This document shows, piece by piece, positions 44,249 to 56,620 of a DNA stretch of 64,000 bases. The notes below the pieces were generated by a model. It made no database searches. It saw only the letters and a program-made list of their open reading frames with translations, and was not told the origin of the DNA. The stretch covers positions 58,101,967-58,165,966 of the forward strand of contig ML677334.1 of assembly GCA_007922305.1 (NCBI GenBank), in the 5' to 3' direction. Within the stretch, counting starts at the first letter, position 1; every line of letters begins with the position of its first letter. This stretch comes from Dermatemys mawii (Eukaryota; Chordata; Testudines; Dermatemydidae). The position numbers and the translations under genes were made by a program.

Positions 44249-47200
44249 GTAGGTATCAGTTACTCCTGGACTTCCCCCTGAAAGCTTGTCCTCTAGCTTC
44301 CTGAGAATGTGTTACTCCTTTTGTTTCTTCCCCCCAACTTTCCAACACACGGCCTAGGAGCAGCGAATAGTGCAGTATGATACATACAGTAAAACTTTAG
44401 AAATCTTTTTAAAGTTTTTCCAGTCCACTGTGCTGATGATAAACTTCAATCCAATGCTGAATGTAGATTGTGTATGAAGTGTTTCAGAGCTTTTATCATT
44501 CTCATTTAATTTGTAGTGGAAGAACCATCAGATGACAAATATTTTTTTAAAAAAATCCCTTGCTTGTATTTCTAATGTTATCTTGAATAGTTAGAAGTGA
44601 AATGTGTAATATGTACCTTTCATTTCTTCATTGGCTGTTCTCTCAGATTGGAAAATGGAAGGTGTAATTGGTTTCATTTTCTAGCTGTCATTCAGAGTGC
44701 TGCAAAAAATGTATGTTACTTCTGAGAAATGTTTAATTAGAAACTAGAAATGTACCAAAACCACCCCAAAAGTGTTCCTTTAAAATCAACACCAACACTT
44801 AAAATAATGCTGTTTCTATATGGGAGGTAATGGGGACTGCAAAAACCAACAAATTTCAATTTATGGGGGCAGTTGCATGAGTGAAGGGCTGCAGTATTGG
44901 GCTATGTTACTACTGGTCTAGCAATAAACATGAGCATCTGATAATTTCCTCAATGTCATATGTTCAATATCTCATTAATGATCATTCAAGTTCTACAACT
45001 CAGGTGTACTGGAATTAGAAAGTACAATCTCTGTATAAAATGAATTGCCAGACATCTCATAACTTGAGATCAGTAGTATGTTTCTTTACCTCTTTTGATC
45101 TATAGTTGTTTTTATGAAGACTTATAGATACAGACTTCAGCCAGTGACCCTTATTCTGCAGAATTTACTGCTGGTTCAAGGCCTGACTCTACCGTTATTA
45201 TAGTATAACATAACTACTCAACTATCCTTGATACTAAAGCAGAAAATATTGACCTAACCAACTGTTTTTTTTATTTTTTTTTTAAACTAATTTGTGTTAA
45301 CTTTGAATTAGCTTCTGCAGGAAATGTTTCCTGACAGCAATCAGAGAAAGTGGAACACATTGTCCTTTGTGCCGGGGAACTGTGACTAAGAAAGAAAGAT
45401 CATGTCCCAAAAGGGCTCTAGATGTTGAAAACAACATGAAGAAGCTTTCTGGGTGTTGCAGGTGCTGTGAAAAACAGGTGGAGTAAACATGAAAGTTACT
45501 TATTACAAGTGAATAAACTTTCCTTACTTGGGACCTGATCCTTCATGCTACTATGTGTCATTAATGCCCAGTAGTTAAAGACTGGCAGCTTTAAGCCCCA
45601 AGTGAGGCTGATGTGCATACACATGCGTCTGAAGTAGAACTTGGTCCTTAGCTATCAAACAAATTTTGAAATCAGAGCAAAGTGGCTGTTGAAATAAAGT
45701 TGCAATTTGTTTTTTATAAAGTGCCAAACAGATAGTGCTCCATAAGTTAAAATAATTGAGAGGAATGAATGAAAACTCTAAAGCAGCCCAAAAGAACATG
45801 AATAACTATGACAACGAGAAATGGAGAACTAGAAAATCTACCAAACAGCTCATAATGTGCTATGTTTTTTGTAATGCTCAAATTTGCAGCAGAAGAGCAC
45901 AAAATAAGTGTTATATGCTTAGATGGAGTGGATACAGAATGTAGTTGTTGAAGCTGCATTAGAAGAGGAATTAGAATTTAATATATTGTTATACAGGGTT
46001 GTTCTGTTTTCCTTTGTTACGTGTATTGTTTTGTCTGTTGGCAGAAGTAATTCTTTTTGCAGATGTTCTAGTTACACTGTAAAATCTAAATGGTTTGAAA
46101 TTTCATTTACAGGTTAGGTTTTCTCGCATGAGACACCATTATAAAACGTGTAAGAAGTATCAGGATGAATATGGTGTTCCGTCTATTATTCCAAACTTTC
46201 AGATTTCCCAAGATTCAACAGGGAACAGGTATTAGTATATTTCATGTATGACTCGTACTTTTTTTGTGAAAGGGAAATAGTTTTTCTAGGGCACAGTTTT
46301 TTCTTTTTGTAAACAGTGTTGTCAAGTTCTTCTGCTTCAGAAATGAATATTTCTCTGGAGAAATGACAGAGTCCTGTGGCACCTTAAAGACTAACAAAAG
46401 TATTGAAGCATAAGCTTTCGTGGGCTAATACCCACTTCGTTGGATGCATCTACTTCTTATGTTAGTCTTTAAGGTGCCACAGGACTCTTAGTCTGGATCT
46501 GAAGAACCAACAAACACAGCTATGTCTCTGATTCTATTTCTCTGGAAATGCCCTTTAGATCCTGTTCTTTATTCTTCAATCTGTGGCATTTAGAAAAGTG
46601 TTCTACAGCAGGGGTTCTCAAACTGGGGGTTGCGACCCCCGGGGAGTCGCAGGGCGATTCCCAGGGGGTCGCGAGCTCCCACAGCATTCGGCGGCATTTC
46701 GGCAGGCACAGAGGGAAGCACTGTGAGTCTGCCGAAACCGGAAGTGTTCAGTTTCGCAGCATTTCGGTGGACATACCCCAGGTCCTCAGCGTGAACAGAA
46801 AAAAAAAAAAGTTTGAGAACCCCCTCTCTACAGCATGTTTTGGAATAACTTCCAGAAGCTTTCCCTAGAGATTGTATAGTGTGAGAGTACCTCCAACTGT
46901 TTTTTTGCCTTAACTGCAGTTGAGCAAGTTCCTTTATATCAGATCTGATTTCTCTTGTTTAGAAAAGTTTTATTTTTCTCCTGATTCTTATTACTATTTA
47001 AACGGATAGGTGGTCATTTAGCCTCCTCCTTGTTTCAAAATGTGATTGTCTTCTGTTTAGGATTTTGTCTTCAGATTTGACTCCTCTTGAGTTAATCTTG
47101 AAAGTGAATAAAAGCCCTTTGGCATCTTTATGTGTTGGTTTATAAATTATATAACCAAATGCCATTTACCCTCTCTCAGTTGCAAGCCATAAGGCTAAAG

Positions 47201-50200
47201 AACCTGTTTTGCCAATACCAGAGTAAAAACAAATTCAGGCATTCAGAATTCACCTTTAGTTTAATAGATACTTACACATATAATGTACCTTTTTTTATCA
47301 CCATCTATTTTCAGTAGTTCGACCAGTTGGGGAAAAAAATCCGTTTGCGTTTCAAATGAATCTGTGGTAAATCTACTTATTCCAATAATAAAACAACAAA
47401 TGGAATTAATGGGCAGCAAGTTTTAAACAAATAAAAGGAAGTTGTTCTTCACACAGTGCACAGTCAACCTGTGGAACTCCTTGATTGAGGAGATTGTGAA
47501 CGCTAGGAATATAACAAGGTTCCAAAGAGAACTGGATAAGTTCTTGGAGGTCAAGTCCATTAATGACTGTTAGCCAGGATGGGTAAGAAATGGTGTCCCT
47601 AGCCTCTCTGCCCGTCAGAGAGAGGTGATGGATGGCAGGAGAGAGATCACTTGATCATTACCTGTTAGGCTCACTCACTATGGGCCACCTGGCATTGGCT
47701 ACTGTCAGTAAACAAGATACTGGGTTAGATGGATCTTTGGTCTGACCCAGTATGGCCATTCTTATGCTCTAAAGAAAAAGGAATAAGTAGAAGTGAGCTA
47801 AAATGTGGGCATTTTCCATAATTATCATGCCATGCTGCTCTGAAGTAGTTGAGTTGGAAAAATATTCTGGAAGTTGTCATGTTACTGCACACCAAATTAC
47901 ACACTCAGAATTCCCATGTCTAACATTATAAGATATATACAAATTGTAGTAGGGTTGATTTTAGCCAAATGTACAGTTGTAAATATGCATATTCTTAGGG
48001 CTCATTTGCATAGTTGAGCACTTTAGCCATGCTTAGTTAAAGATACATACCTGGTTAAAATTTGCATTAAAGAAAGTAGCATTCTTGCTTATAACACACT
48101 GTATGAAGTACCTGACTGTGTGCAGACAACTGCAGAAACTCATTTCTACAGTTTCAAATTATGGCTTTATGGCTGTAAAGTATGCCTTTAACTATTGTTG
48201 TAAAGTATCATCCTGAGCAAACAGCTGTCTAATGCCATTGAGAAAACAGCCCTTGTCTTCTGTTTACACAGTCCATACTGTGGTTGGAGCTATTTGTCCT
48301 CTTTCCGTTACCCTCTCTGTCCCAAAAATTCAGTCTTGCTGTTGAATGTATAAGCATATACTGACCGCTATTTTCATACTGAATTACTCTGCATTCTGTT
48401 AAAAGTTCATCATACTAACCAAGTGAAAAATAACATCTTGGTTCAAAAGAAAAGTTCTGAGCAGGGTAGTATTTAATTATTTGTCATGATATATGTTTAT
48501 ATGTTCTACGTCTGTAGTCAGTTCCCAATTAATGGGACTCAATGGATTTTTTCTTTTAAAATTAGGGAAAAAACCTATGTTTTTGGTGTCTGGGTATTCA
48601 AACACAAATTAAACTTGTATACTTTGTCTAACATTTTATATAAAGTAATAGGAGTGATACATCTACATTTGATAATGGAGAGATGGCTAATCTTCAGACA
48701 CTTCAGGAAGATTCAAGGTAGGCTTCTTCAATTCAGTATTGTAAAAGTGATTAAGTTGTCCATATTTAGTTCTAGATACATTTCCAATAGGGAGAAGACA
48801 ATTCAAGCTTCTTACGGGAGTCTGACAAACTTCTTTTGTTTTTAAAAAAAAGTCTTTGGATTCATGTATATGCAAGTTTATCAGTTAGAATTTGGTGTTC
48901 TTGTTGCTTCTTCTTACTTGAATCTCCAGGATGCATTGTATGGCCTCAATAAAAAGAGAAAAGAACTGTCTAAATTCCCTAACTTAGTAGAATATATATT
49001 GACACACATATACAGTTTTGCTTGATATTTACAATTTAGCAAAGTGACATCAGAAAGCCTTTTTTGTTTGTCATTTCCTTTATTTTGACTACTATGTCAG
49101 CAGATATTATCTCCCTCTGATATCTCTTAAATTCTGGTTTAATGGATCCATATAATACTGTATAACTTTCATTTCCAGTGCACATCCCACATTCAAATGC
49201 CCCTTGTGTCAGGAAACCAACTTTACCCGGCAACACCTACTGGATCATTGTAACAACAGACACCTTTATCAGATAGTTCCTGTAGTAAGTATATATATTT
49301 TCAATGTTAGTGTCTTAAACTCCCTTTATTTTAGTTATTTAAGGTAATAGTTTATTTCTGTGGGCTCTTACCATTTCAAACAAGCATTATGCTCTAAGAG
49401 AGAATTGTATTGATGATACTGTAGTTAAATTGAAGAAGGGGTTTTCATTCAAAAAATATTTCCCTATTAACCATAACTTTTCTTACTTCCCTTCAGTCAT
49501 AAGGCATTTATTTTTTCTTTGTCACATTGGTTTCAGTTGCTGTGTTGAGTTGAAATGTAAACTGTTGCATTTCTTTTGGGCTTGATGCTTTTATTTTTTG
49601 GTGTGTTAATTATAACTGCTGTTACTTATAGAAATATTGTCAATTTAAAAATCTTATTTGTCTTGTAACTTACTGTTGTTACGTATGAAATCTAAAATTT
49701 CTAATACCAAAAGATGAGGAGGAAAAGATATTTTTATTTTACTTTGTGTAGTCAGTTTCACTGTTTCCACCATATAGTTTTCTCTTGCACTCTAGTTGTG
49801 TGCAAGACCCACACAAACATCAGTGGAGCAGAAGGGAGATCTATATTGTCTTTTTTTTTTTTTTTTTTTTTAATTATTTAGAAAGCAAATTGGCAGGAGG
49901 ACTTACAGGTAGATGTAGTAACAAACTACTTTTAACCTCTCTTTAAAAATGGACTAAACTTCAAGCTGACAATCTCAAGTGTTAATCATATTTTTCTGGA
50001 AAATTGTAAGTTGTGTAACATTCAAAATGTTATGTAAAACTCTAGCACATTCACTTTTGAGGGTGGATAAGTATCAGATTAAAGTTTTATATAGAATACA
50101 CAATAGAATGTCTTATTGGCTAATGGCTTCTGGTTTTTTTAATTTCAAATTTAGATTTGTCCAATTTGTGTGTCTCTCCCATGGGCAGATCCCAGTCAGG

Positions 50201-51839
50201 TTACTAGAAATCTTGTTAGCCATCTAAATCTAAGACACCAGTTTGACTATGGAGAGTTTGTGGTAAGCATTTTTTTTTTTCTTTCTTGCTCTTCAAAGAA
50301 ATGGGAAACTTTTTGCTCTCTGAAGGAAAGTACTAAATTAGCCTCTGTGGCTGCAGAGCCCACAGAAGATTTGCAACTTTTACATGCTTAGCTGCTGTGG
50401 AATTTACTGCTTTAGAGGTAGTTCTGCCACATCTAAGCTGTTGTCTACACTATGAACAATAACTGCCATAGACAGTGAGTATTGGCAACATGTGCCACTG
50501 AATCATGCTGAATACCCATCTAGTATAGACAAGGTTGTTGCACAAAGCTAATTTTAGCCTTGCACAGCTTCCCAAAACTACCCCTGTTCTCAAGGGAAGT
50601 GTGACAGACTGCCACCTTTATGGTGTCTGTTGCTTTGCCAACCAAAAGAGAGAACAATCAGAGACCTTGGAAATATGGTTTTAGGGTGCTCCTTTGATGT
50701 CCTAGTGGTATATTGACTGACTAAAAACCCTCTCATAAGAATTGTATGGTAGAGTATCCCTTTCCCTAGCTAACTAGTCCACAATAAAATCAGGGAGAGG
50801 AGATAGACTGGGTTCATTAGGCTGAAGAGTTTTACTCCTCTGCTTTTGTCTCTCTTTGGTATCTGCGTAAAATACAGTACTGAATGTTTAGTCAACCTTC
50901 TTGATCACGGTGGCTTTGATTTAAAATCAAATTGATTTAAATTATGAAGTCAGGAAGACTTGATTTAATCATGGATTTCTACATAAAAGTGCATTCTTGT
51001 TGGTTGTTATAACCTTAATACATATTCTTCACAACACGGAGATAGAGGAGACCCAGACTGGGTCTCTCTTACGCTCTGCTGCTGTTATAGGGTTTCCCTT
51101 CTAGTGAAAGTATGGTATGGTAGATCTCAAATCAGTGAAGGCTACACTCAGAAAGACCTCAAGACTCTGGAATATGCTGCTTAAACAGTTTCATTTTTGT
51201 TTCTACTGCCTATCCCTCCCTTCATCTCCAGACTTCATCTCCTTGTCCAGATCTCTTCCACCCCCAACAATCTTCTATTCACTGAACTTCTTGAAACTTT
51301 GCACTTTTAGAGCAGGCGTAGGCAAACTACGGCCTGCGGGCCACATACGGCATGCAGACTGTCGTGCCCGGCCCCTGAGCTCCCGGCCACGAACTATTGG
51401 AATTGATTTACAAAACTTCTTAAACATTACATGAATATGTCTCATACTATAGAATTTATAATCCCTATTCCATGATGAGATATCTTTGAGCTATAATGTA
51501 TCTTAATTAAAAACTACCTTTAGATTGAGGTTTTTTCCTTAAAAAGCATTTTATCAAAAAAATCCAATTTAAATAAAATCTTTTTTTAATCATTGATTTT
51601 TATCCACCGTGTTCTTGATGCATATATTGTAAGACAAGAGATTCTCTATGTAGGTGCCATTTATAATACAATATGTGGGCAACAAATAACACAAAGAACA
51701 GGATGGAGCTGAACTGTTTGATAAATGTATACAGCCTTTGTCAGGTTTTGATCAAATGTCTTGTATTTAGAATCTTCAGCTTGACGAAGAAACCCAGTAC
51801 CAAAATGCTGTTGAAGAATCTTGTCACGTGAATATTTAA
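44142..51839 (+). CDS. RNF138: RNF138 E3 ubiquitin ligase (whole spliced gene, seven coding exons)
   Basis: RNF138 is a nuclear RING E3 ligase known from homologous-recombination repair (recruitment to DNA ends, ubiquitination of Ku80 and CtIP). Joined exons (107, 166, 116, 72, 106, 108 and 69 bp) give 247 residues plus stop; human has 245. Seen: RING at 17-56 (C17, C20, C33, H35, C38, C41, C53, C56); C2HC finger at 85-104 with C85 or C84, C88, H100 and C104; C2H2 fingers C161, C164, H177, H182 and C191, C194, H212, H217; C-terminal QLDEETQYQNAVEES, the ubiquitin-interacting helix. No break is seen. It lies in tandem with RNF125. Confidence 0.96.
45312..45477 (+). CDS. RNF138: RNF138 coding exon 2
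   Basis: The acceptor TGAATTAG lies behind a T-rich tract near 45265-45285, and the donor is GTGGAG. The exon encodes FCRKCFLTAIRESGTHCPLC, the second RING half, followed by RGTVTKKERSCPKRALDVEN, and ends GCCRCCEKQ, the start of the C2HC finger. It leaves in phase 0. Confidence 0.95.
46113..46228 (+). CDS. RNF138: RNF138 coding exon 3
   Basis: The acceptor is TTTCATTTACAG and the donor GTATTA. The exon reads VRFSRMRHHYKTCKKYQDEY, then GVPSIIPNFQISQDSTGN, completing the C2HC finger and starting the linker. It leaves with two bases of Ser130. Confidence 0.94.
46366..46535 (-). mobile_element. Palindromic (fold-back) SINE with perfect 28-bp arms
   Basis: The arm AGAGTCCTGTGGCACCTTAA...ACTAAC (46368-46395) and its exact reverse complement (46461-46488) enclose the SINE 3' body. 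The SINE head lies at the right, reverse strand. The whole unit sits between ATTTCTCTGGAGAAATG (46349-46365) and ATTTCTCTGGAAATG (46536-46550), a single target duplication. It lies in RNF138 intron 3. Confidence 0.9.
46609..46825 (+). mobile_element. hAT non-autonomous element (217 bp)
   Basis: The left end CAGGGGTTCTCAAACTGGGG and the right end AGTTTGAGAACCCCCT are inverted repeats. The flanks TTCTACAG (46601-46608) and CTCTACAG (46826-46833) differ at one base. The body shares CATTTCGGCGGA-type blocks with 35711-35958. It lies in RNF138 intron 3. Confidence 0.88.
47430..47775 (+). mobile_element. CR1-like LINE 3' end
   Basis: The blocks GTGGAACTCCTTGATTGAGG, GAGAGATCACTTGATCATTA, GGGTTAGATGGATCTTTGGT and TATGGCCATTCTTATGCTCT match the 3' end seen at 42090-42400. 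It lies in RNF138 intron 3. Confidence 0.75.
48646..48717 (+). CDS. RNF138: RNF138 coding exon 4 (linker exon, 72 bp)
   Basis: The acceptor is AACATTTTATATAAAG and the donor GTAGGC. The exon reads, after finishing Ser130, NRSDTSTFDNGEMANLQTLQ, then EDS, a Ser/Thr/Asp-rich linker. Human RNF138 has NRSETSTSDN at this place, which identifies it. It is too short to stand out as an open frame. Both phases are 2, so it could be skipped without a frameshift. RNF125 has no counterpart. Confidence 0.9.
49179..49284 (+). CDS. RNF138: RNF138 coding exon 5
   Basis: The acceptor is TTTCATTTCCAG and the donor GTAAGT. The exon encodes AHPTFKCPLCQETNFTRQHL, then LDHCNNRHLYQIVPV, the first C2H2 finger. It takes one base to finish Ser154 and leaves in phase 0. 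Confidence 0.95.
49851..49871 (+). repeat. T homopolymer (about 21)
   Basis: A run of about 21 T in RNF138 intron 5. It may be a reverse-strand poly(A) tail, but no attached retroposon body is recognised. Confidence 0.8.
50155..50262 (+). CDS. RNF138: RNF138 coding exon 6
   Basis: The acceptor is TTTCAAATTTAG and the donor GTAAGC. The 108-bp exon reads ICPICVSLPWADPSQVTRNL, then VSHLNLRHQFDYGEFV, the second C2H2 finger. It has phase 0 on both sides and the same length as RNF125 exon 5. Confidence 0.95.
51310..51400 (+). mobile_element. hAT end fragment
   Basis: CAGGCGTAGGCAAACTACGG and CCTGCGGGCCACATACGGCA match the left terminus of the hAT family at 11156-11918. The right end is absent or too decayed to see. 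It lies in RNF138 intron 6. Confidence 0.6.
51771..51839 (+). CDS. RNF138: RNF138 coding exon 7 (terminal)
   Basis: The acceptor is CTTGTATTTAG. The exon reads NLQLDEETQYQNAVEESCHV, then NI and the stop TAA at 51837-51839. This matches the family C-terminus and contains the ubiquitin-interacting helix. Confidence 0.95.
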   Translation, partial: NLQLDEETQYQNAVEESCHVNI

Positions 51840-54260
51840 AGTGTAGGTCCTCTGCATCTTACTGCACTCTGAAGGAAAAGCTACGTGAATCCAATCAGTA
51901 ATCTGAAATGTATATTAATAAAAAGGGAATTCAGTATCTGTTTTTTTCAGGTTAAATACCTTTTCCAAAAACAAGAGTTTTTAAAATGCTTAGACAAAAG
52001 TTGAGTAAATTTTATCACTAGATTTCTTAATTCCACATAATTGATTGTACAGCTCTTTTAGTAGGGACCTTGCTGGAGCTATTCATTGGTGTCTTTTGAT
52101 TTCTGTGTACTTTTTCATGGTTTTGTTGATCTTACAGTTATATTTTTAATGCCAAAGTCGAGGATGGAGTGGGAATCAGATGCAGAGATGCTGTGTTGCA
52201 CTTTGCTTTTTATAGTCAGGGTTTCATTTGCAAAACTATATCCGTGAGAGAATATTTGTGTATAACTTTTGTTTAAAGCTGAAGTGATATTTTTACTACC
52301 GTAATTTCTAACAATAAAAGTGAGACTAGCCAATTTGGGACGTTGAAATAGTTGTTTTCAATAGGGCAGCATTTTAGAACGGATTGGGTTCACTTACATC
52401 ACTAAGAAGGAATGCTATATCATGGCCTGAGGGAAATTATTTCTATTTTGTTATTTCTCTGGGTTATCACTAAAATTAGGACATCTGGCTTCCAGGGCTG
52501 AGAGCTATCGACTCCTCTCACTAGTTTGCAGGGTGTGTGGGGAGAGGAAGTGCTTTGTGTCACTAGACAGTGTGCCTCATGAATGATTTAAAGATAACAT
52601 GCAAAGAAAAAAAAGGTCTCTTTTTGATATATGAAAAAGGCCTTTTATAAATTATTTTTCTTGTTAGTTACATTAGAAATCGAGGTTTTGTCTCCTGTTT
52701 TTCACGGTAAAGACATTAAACTTGAAAACTGGTAGGATTAGAACATAATTGGTATCAAGGCATTGATATATGTTTTGTCAGTCATTGTTTACAACACAAG
52801 TTTTAAACATGAATAAGCAGTTGAGAGGAAAAAAATCTTGCTAAGATTCACCACCTCCAAACCTTACACTAACGGCTGCAAAAGTTCCTGTTCTAGTTCT
52901 CCCTACCTCCAAGATGACCTCCAACAAAAACAGGGAAGGCAAGAATTGATATTCCCACTATTTTAAAAACACAAGCTTTTATTTTTAAGTTTGGACCTTT
53001 ATATGTAAAAAGCCAAAAAGCCCTATTTTGTTCTCTTGCATGTCCCTTAAGAAATGGCTTTATCAGGCGTATGGAGAATTCCCAAGGCTGGGAAAAGTAG
53101 GATGTTTCCAAACAGTCAATTGGGAAACAATGTTTTTCCCCTAACCCATATCCTAACTGTCATTATTGTACTTGGGTGTTGTGTACATAAAAAATGGGTA
53201 TATCCAATAATTTTGCTGTGCAGTTAGTGATCTGAGTAGTGGTATTGTCTTAGCACAAACAACAGTACAAATGGTGTTCAGGTGCCTAACTTATTAGTGC
53301 CTTTGGAAAACCTCCCTCTAAAAAGGTATGCTATTTCCAAACAAAGTAATCTGAAGAATGCAATGCATTTTCCGTAAATGCTTCATATTCCGGATCTATC
53401 CAGGCTGGAATGTGTGTAAAGACCAGAACCTACAGTGTAAGGATTTTGTAGTTTTTTTTAAAAAAAATAAAATAAATAAAAGCTCAGAACATGCTAACTC
53501 TTTTACTATGAACATTCTTATAGAATGTTTATTTTTCCAAAGTTTAGTTATAAATACACTTGTTCTCAGTGTCAACAAAATACTAATATAGTGGAGATGG
53601 CAATAAATTCCTAGAGCCAGTACAGATTATTTTGAATCATTTTGAGATCAATAGCTGATTGACTCTGAACAAGTCATTTCAGCCACCTGAATGTCTTGAG
53701 AACTGTAGTTTAAATTACTTGTGTTTTAAAATGCTAACTCAGAGACTAAAATCCTTCTACTGTTACAGCAATAATTAATAATTCACATCTGATGTGATTT
53801 AAACTCTAAAATTTTATTTCAATGTTTTGAGACTTGAATTCATATTTTAAAAATAACATCCTTTTGCAGTATGTTACAAGGAATTTAATCTTTGAATGGT
53901 AATTTTCATTTATTATATTTAAATACAGTATAAAAATCCTGGGATGTTTTCCCTATTTTGCATATGGTAAACTGTATATTTGCAAATTGTCCTTGTTTAA
54001 GATTTTATATTTTTACTATGGTGAGACAGCCTCCAACTACATTTTTTAGATAACTGATGAATGACAAGAAAATAAGCAGTTTGGTCAGATATTATATTGC
54101 TGTTGTCATTCTCTTTCCTAGTCTGCATCTCAAATGTATCCATGAGGAGGCTGTGTATTGGTGATGGGTGATTAATGCACTAAAGTGTGCAAATTTTACT
54201 GGATGTGTGCTGTTGAGAAACCCTTTTATTAACACATTCTAATGTATTAATGTTGAAGTC
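51840..54260 (+). terminator. RNF138: RNF138 3' UTR region (end not fixed)
   Basis: Candidate AATAAA signals lie at 51917-51922, 52313-52318 and 53602-53607. The stretch is free of recognisable repeats, which fits a long 3' UTR, but I cannot say which signal is used. No other gene is visible. Confidence 0.4.
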
Positions 54261-54773
54261 CGTGTCTGATGCTTGAATTGTACCGTCTTGGTTTTCTATT
54301 AAAACACTTTATTTTCTCTGTGTCTTCACTCTCTAAGGAGGATCTTGTAATAAGGCTGGGAATTAGAACCAGTTCCCTTGACTCTACTTTATCCTTTGAG
54401 ATTCTAATTCAGGAACTTTATATTTACTTCTGGTGGCATCACAGTTTAAATGATAAATATTTAAACATGCACATTACTAATAACCTGTCCTCTGAGCTAA
54501 TTAATATTGGCTTGACCTTATGATCCTTTCTGAGCTGGTCACTATCAGGATAGATAGAGGCCTTACGTTCTTCATTCAATTTTGAGGCTAGAAACACAAG
54601 ACTGGTTTGAGCAGTGCAGAGAGGTGCATGCTTCCAAGTCTATTTGCAGATTCAACTACAGCTGTCCCATAGGTCATCACCGGGAAAAGCAGAATGTATT
54701 AGAGGGAGCTGTAGGAGGGGCCTTGCAGCCATTAGCGAAGATGGCAAATCTAGTTGCTAAAGAGATATCTTAA

Positions 54774-54878
54774 GGGCTTGTCTACAGATGGAGTTGTTCC
54801 ATATTCATTTAATTTATTCAAGAATAAGAGTGCCCACACATGGTGTTGATCAAGACTAACTCTGCGTGTAGACAAGTC
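54774..54878 (+). mobile_element. Small MITE (105 bp)
   Basis: The left end is GGGCTTGTCTACAGATGGAG and the right end in reverse complement is GACTTGTCTACACGCAGAGT. These are inverted repeats of the GGGCTTGTCTACA type common in the window (also a lone end near 14613). No coding. Confidence 0.6.
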
Positions 54879-54984
54879 ACATATCTGCTTAGACAAGCCA
54901 ATATTTTGTAAGGGAAGATATGTGAAGAAGTTATTTACTCCTCATAACACAAAGCAGTAGGGACCACCAAATGAAATTAATAGG

Positions 54985-55345
54985 TAGCAAGTTTAAAACA
55001 AACAAAAATAAGTGTGTTTTTTTTCATACAATGCACAATCAACGTGTGGAACTCCTTGCCAGAGGATATTGTGAAGGCCAAGATTATACTAGGGTTCAGA
55101 AAAGAACTAGATAAATTCACATAGGATAAGTCCATCAACGGCTATTAGCCAGAGTGGGCAGGGATGGTTTCCATAGCCACTGTTTGCCAGGAGCTGGGAA
55201 TGGGTGACAGGATGGATCACTTGATGATTACCTGTTCTTTTCATTCTCTCGGGGGCACCTGGCCTTGGCCACTGTCCGAAGACAGGACACTGGGCTTGAT
55301 GGACCCTTTGGTCTGACCTAGCATGGCCGTTTTTATGTTCTTGTG
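54985..55345 (+). mobile_element. CR1-like LINE 3' end
   Basis: GTGGAACTCCTTGCCAGAGG, GGATCACTTGATGATTACCT, GGGCTTGATGGACCCTTTGG and GGCCGTTTTTATGTTCTTGT follow the order of the copies at 42090 and 47430. Confidence 0.75.
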
Positions 55346-56620
55346 TTCCATGAATATCAATGGGAAGTTTGCACAATGATAAAGAATGAAATATTGCCTT
55401 TATGTATCTATTAATCTTAAATTATTTGTCACATTCAGTATTACTAAATGCGAAAACAAACATTAGGAAACAAAGGGCATAAATAAGGATCCTATCTTCT
55501 TTCTCATGCTTGTTTTCATGTCTTTTTCCTTTTTCTTTTCCCACGGCAAATCCCCATTCTCTACACCCATAGACTTCACTGTCACCCACTTCCCTACTGC
55601 TAAAGTGATCAGCCGTTAAATAGCTAAATTTACATTAAAAATGTCATCACTAGCCTTAAGAGTCACAACCACTACTATAGTGTTGTTGACAGGAGAGTTT
55701 ACGCCCCCTCAGTTCTTGCTTGAGACTGGTTGCAGATTCATGAAGTGAGCACTGGATCAGTAACACATAGTTTACATTAGCAAAGTTTTCTTTTCAAGGA
55801 TAGCTAGAATTTTTTTAATGAAAGCTTATTTCAGAAGAATTTGTGCCATACAGGCCACATAAATACATCAAGGAAGGCCAGGAGTCTGACACTAGGCTTT
55901 TTATTTTTATAGGTGTAGATAAAAAATGTAAGTTAGCAAGAAGATTAATTAGATGGGTCTTTTCAACGCTAACTTTGATTGTGTTCTGGCAGTAGCAGCA
56001 TCTAAGGGGGTAACTGCATTTTTTTTATTTAACTCTAGCAAAATCTTTTTTCAAGGTCTTTTTATCCAGCAGTTTTATGAGGGAGGGCTTTTTTCCCCTG
56101 GAAAAAACTTTCATAGTCTATCATTAAACCACAACAACTGTTTTTGATGTCTAAATCCAAAAGCAAAAAATGCATGGAAAGATTTCACCTTTGAATTAAA
56201 TGTTTTTATATTTGTTCCATTTAGAAAGGATAATTCATTGAGCAGTTATCAGATTCCTGAGTGAGACATCTCTATTGAAATCTTTCACCTCTAATAATGT
56301 ATCTGCAGTAATAGACTTGTTGTAACTGTTCCAAGTCTACATTAATTGTGTTACTGATCTGCTTTTAGTTAAAGACTGACATGTCCAGATTTTTCTATTT
56401 ACTTTATTACGTTTGGCAAGCATTAATAGCTCTGTGTTCACTAAAGGATCCAACACTGAAGAGGCAGAGTGCTCAACTCCCATTAACTGAAACAGAAAAG
56501 GAAATTAAAAAACCATGTCTGGCCAAATTTAAGCATTAAGGGCAGAGGGAGAGGTACAAATCCAACTTTTCCCAAGCCTTTGGAGGTTATCTTTAAAATT
56601 AAAGTGATGATGTACAAATA

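Noticed and set aside
47314..47365. An exon-like segment in RNF138 intron 3 with acceptor TTTTCAG and donor GTAAAT.
   Set aside because: Its 52-bp length would shift the frame into coding exon 5, and its peptide has no resemblance to RNF138. The 72-bp segment at 48646-48717 fits both phase and protein.
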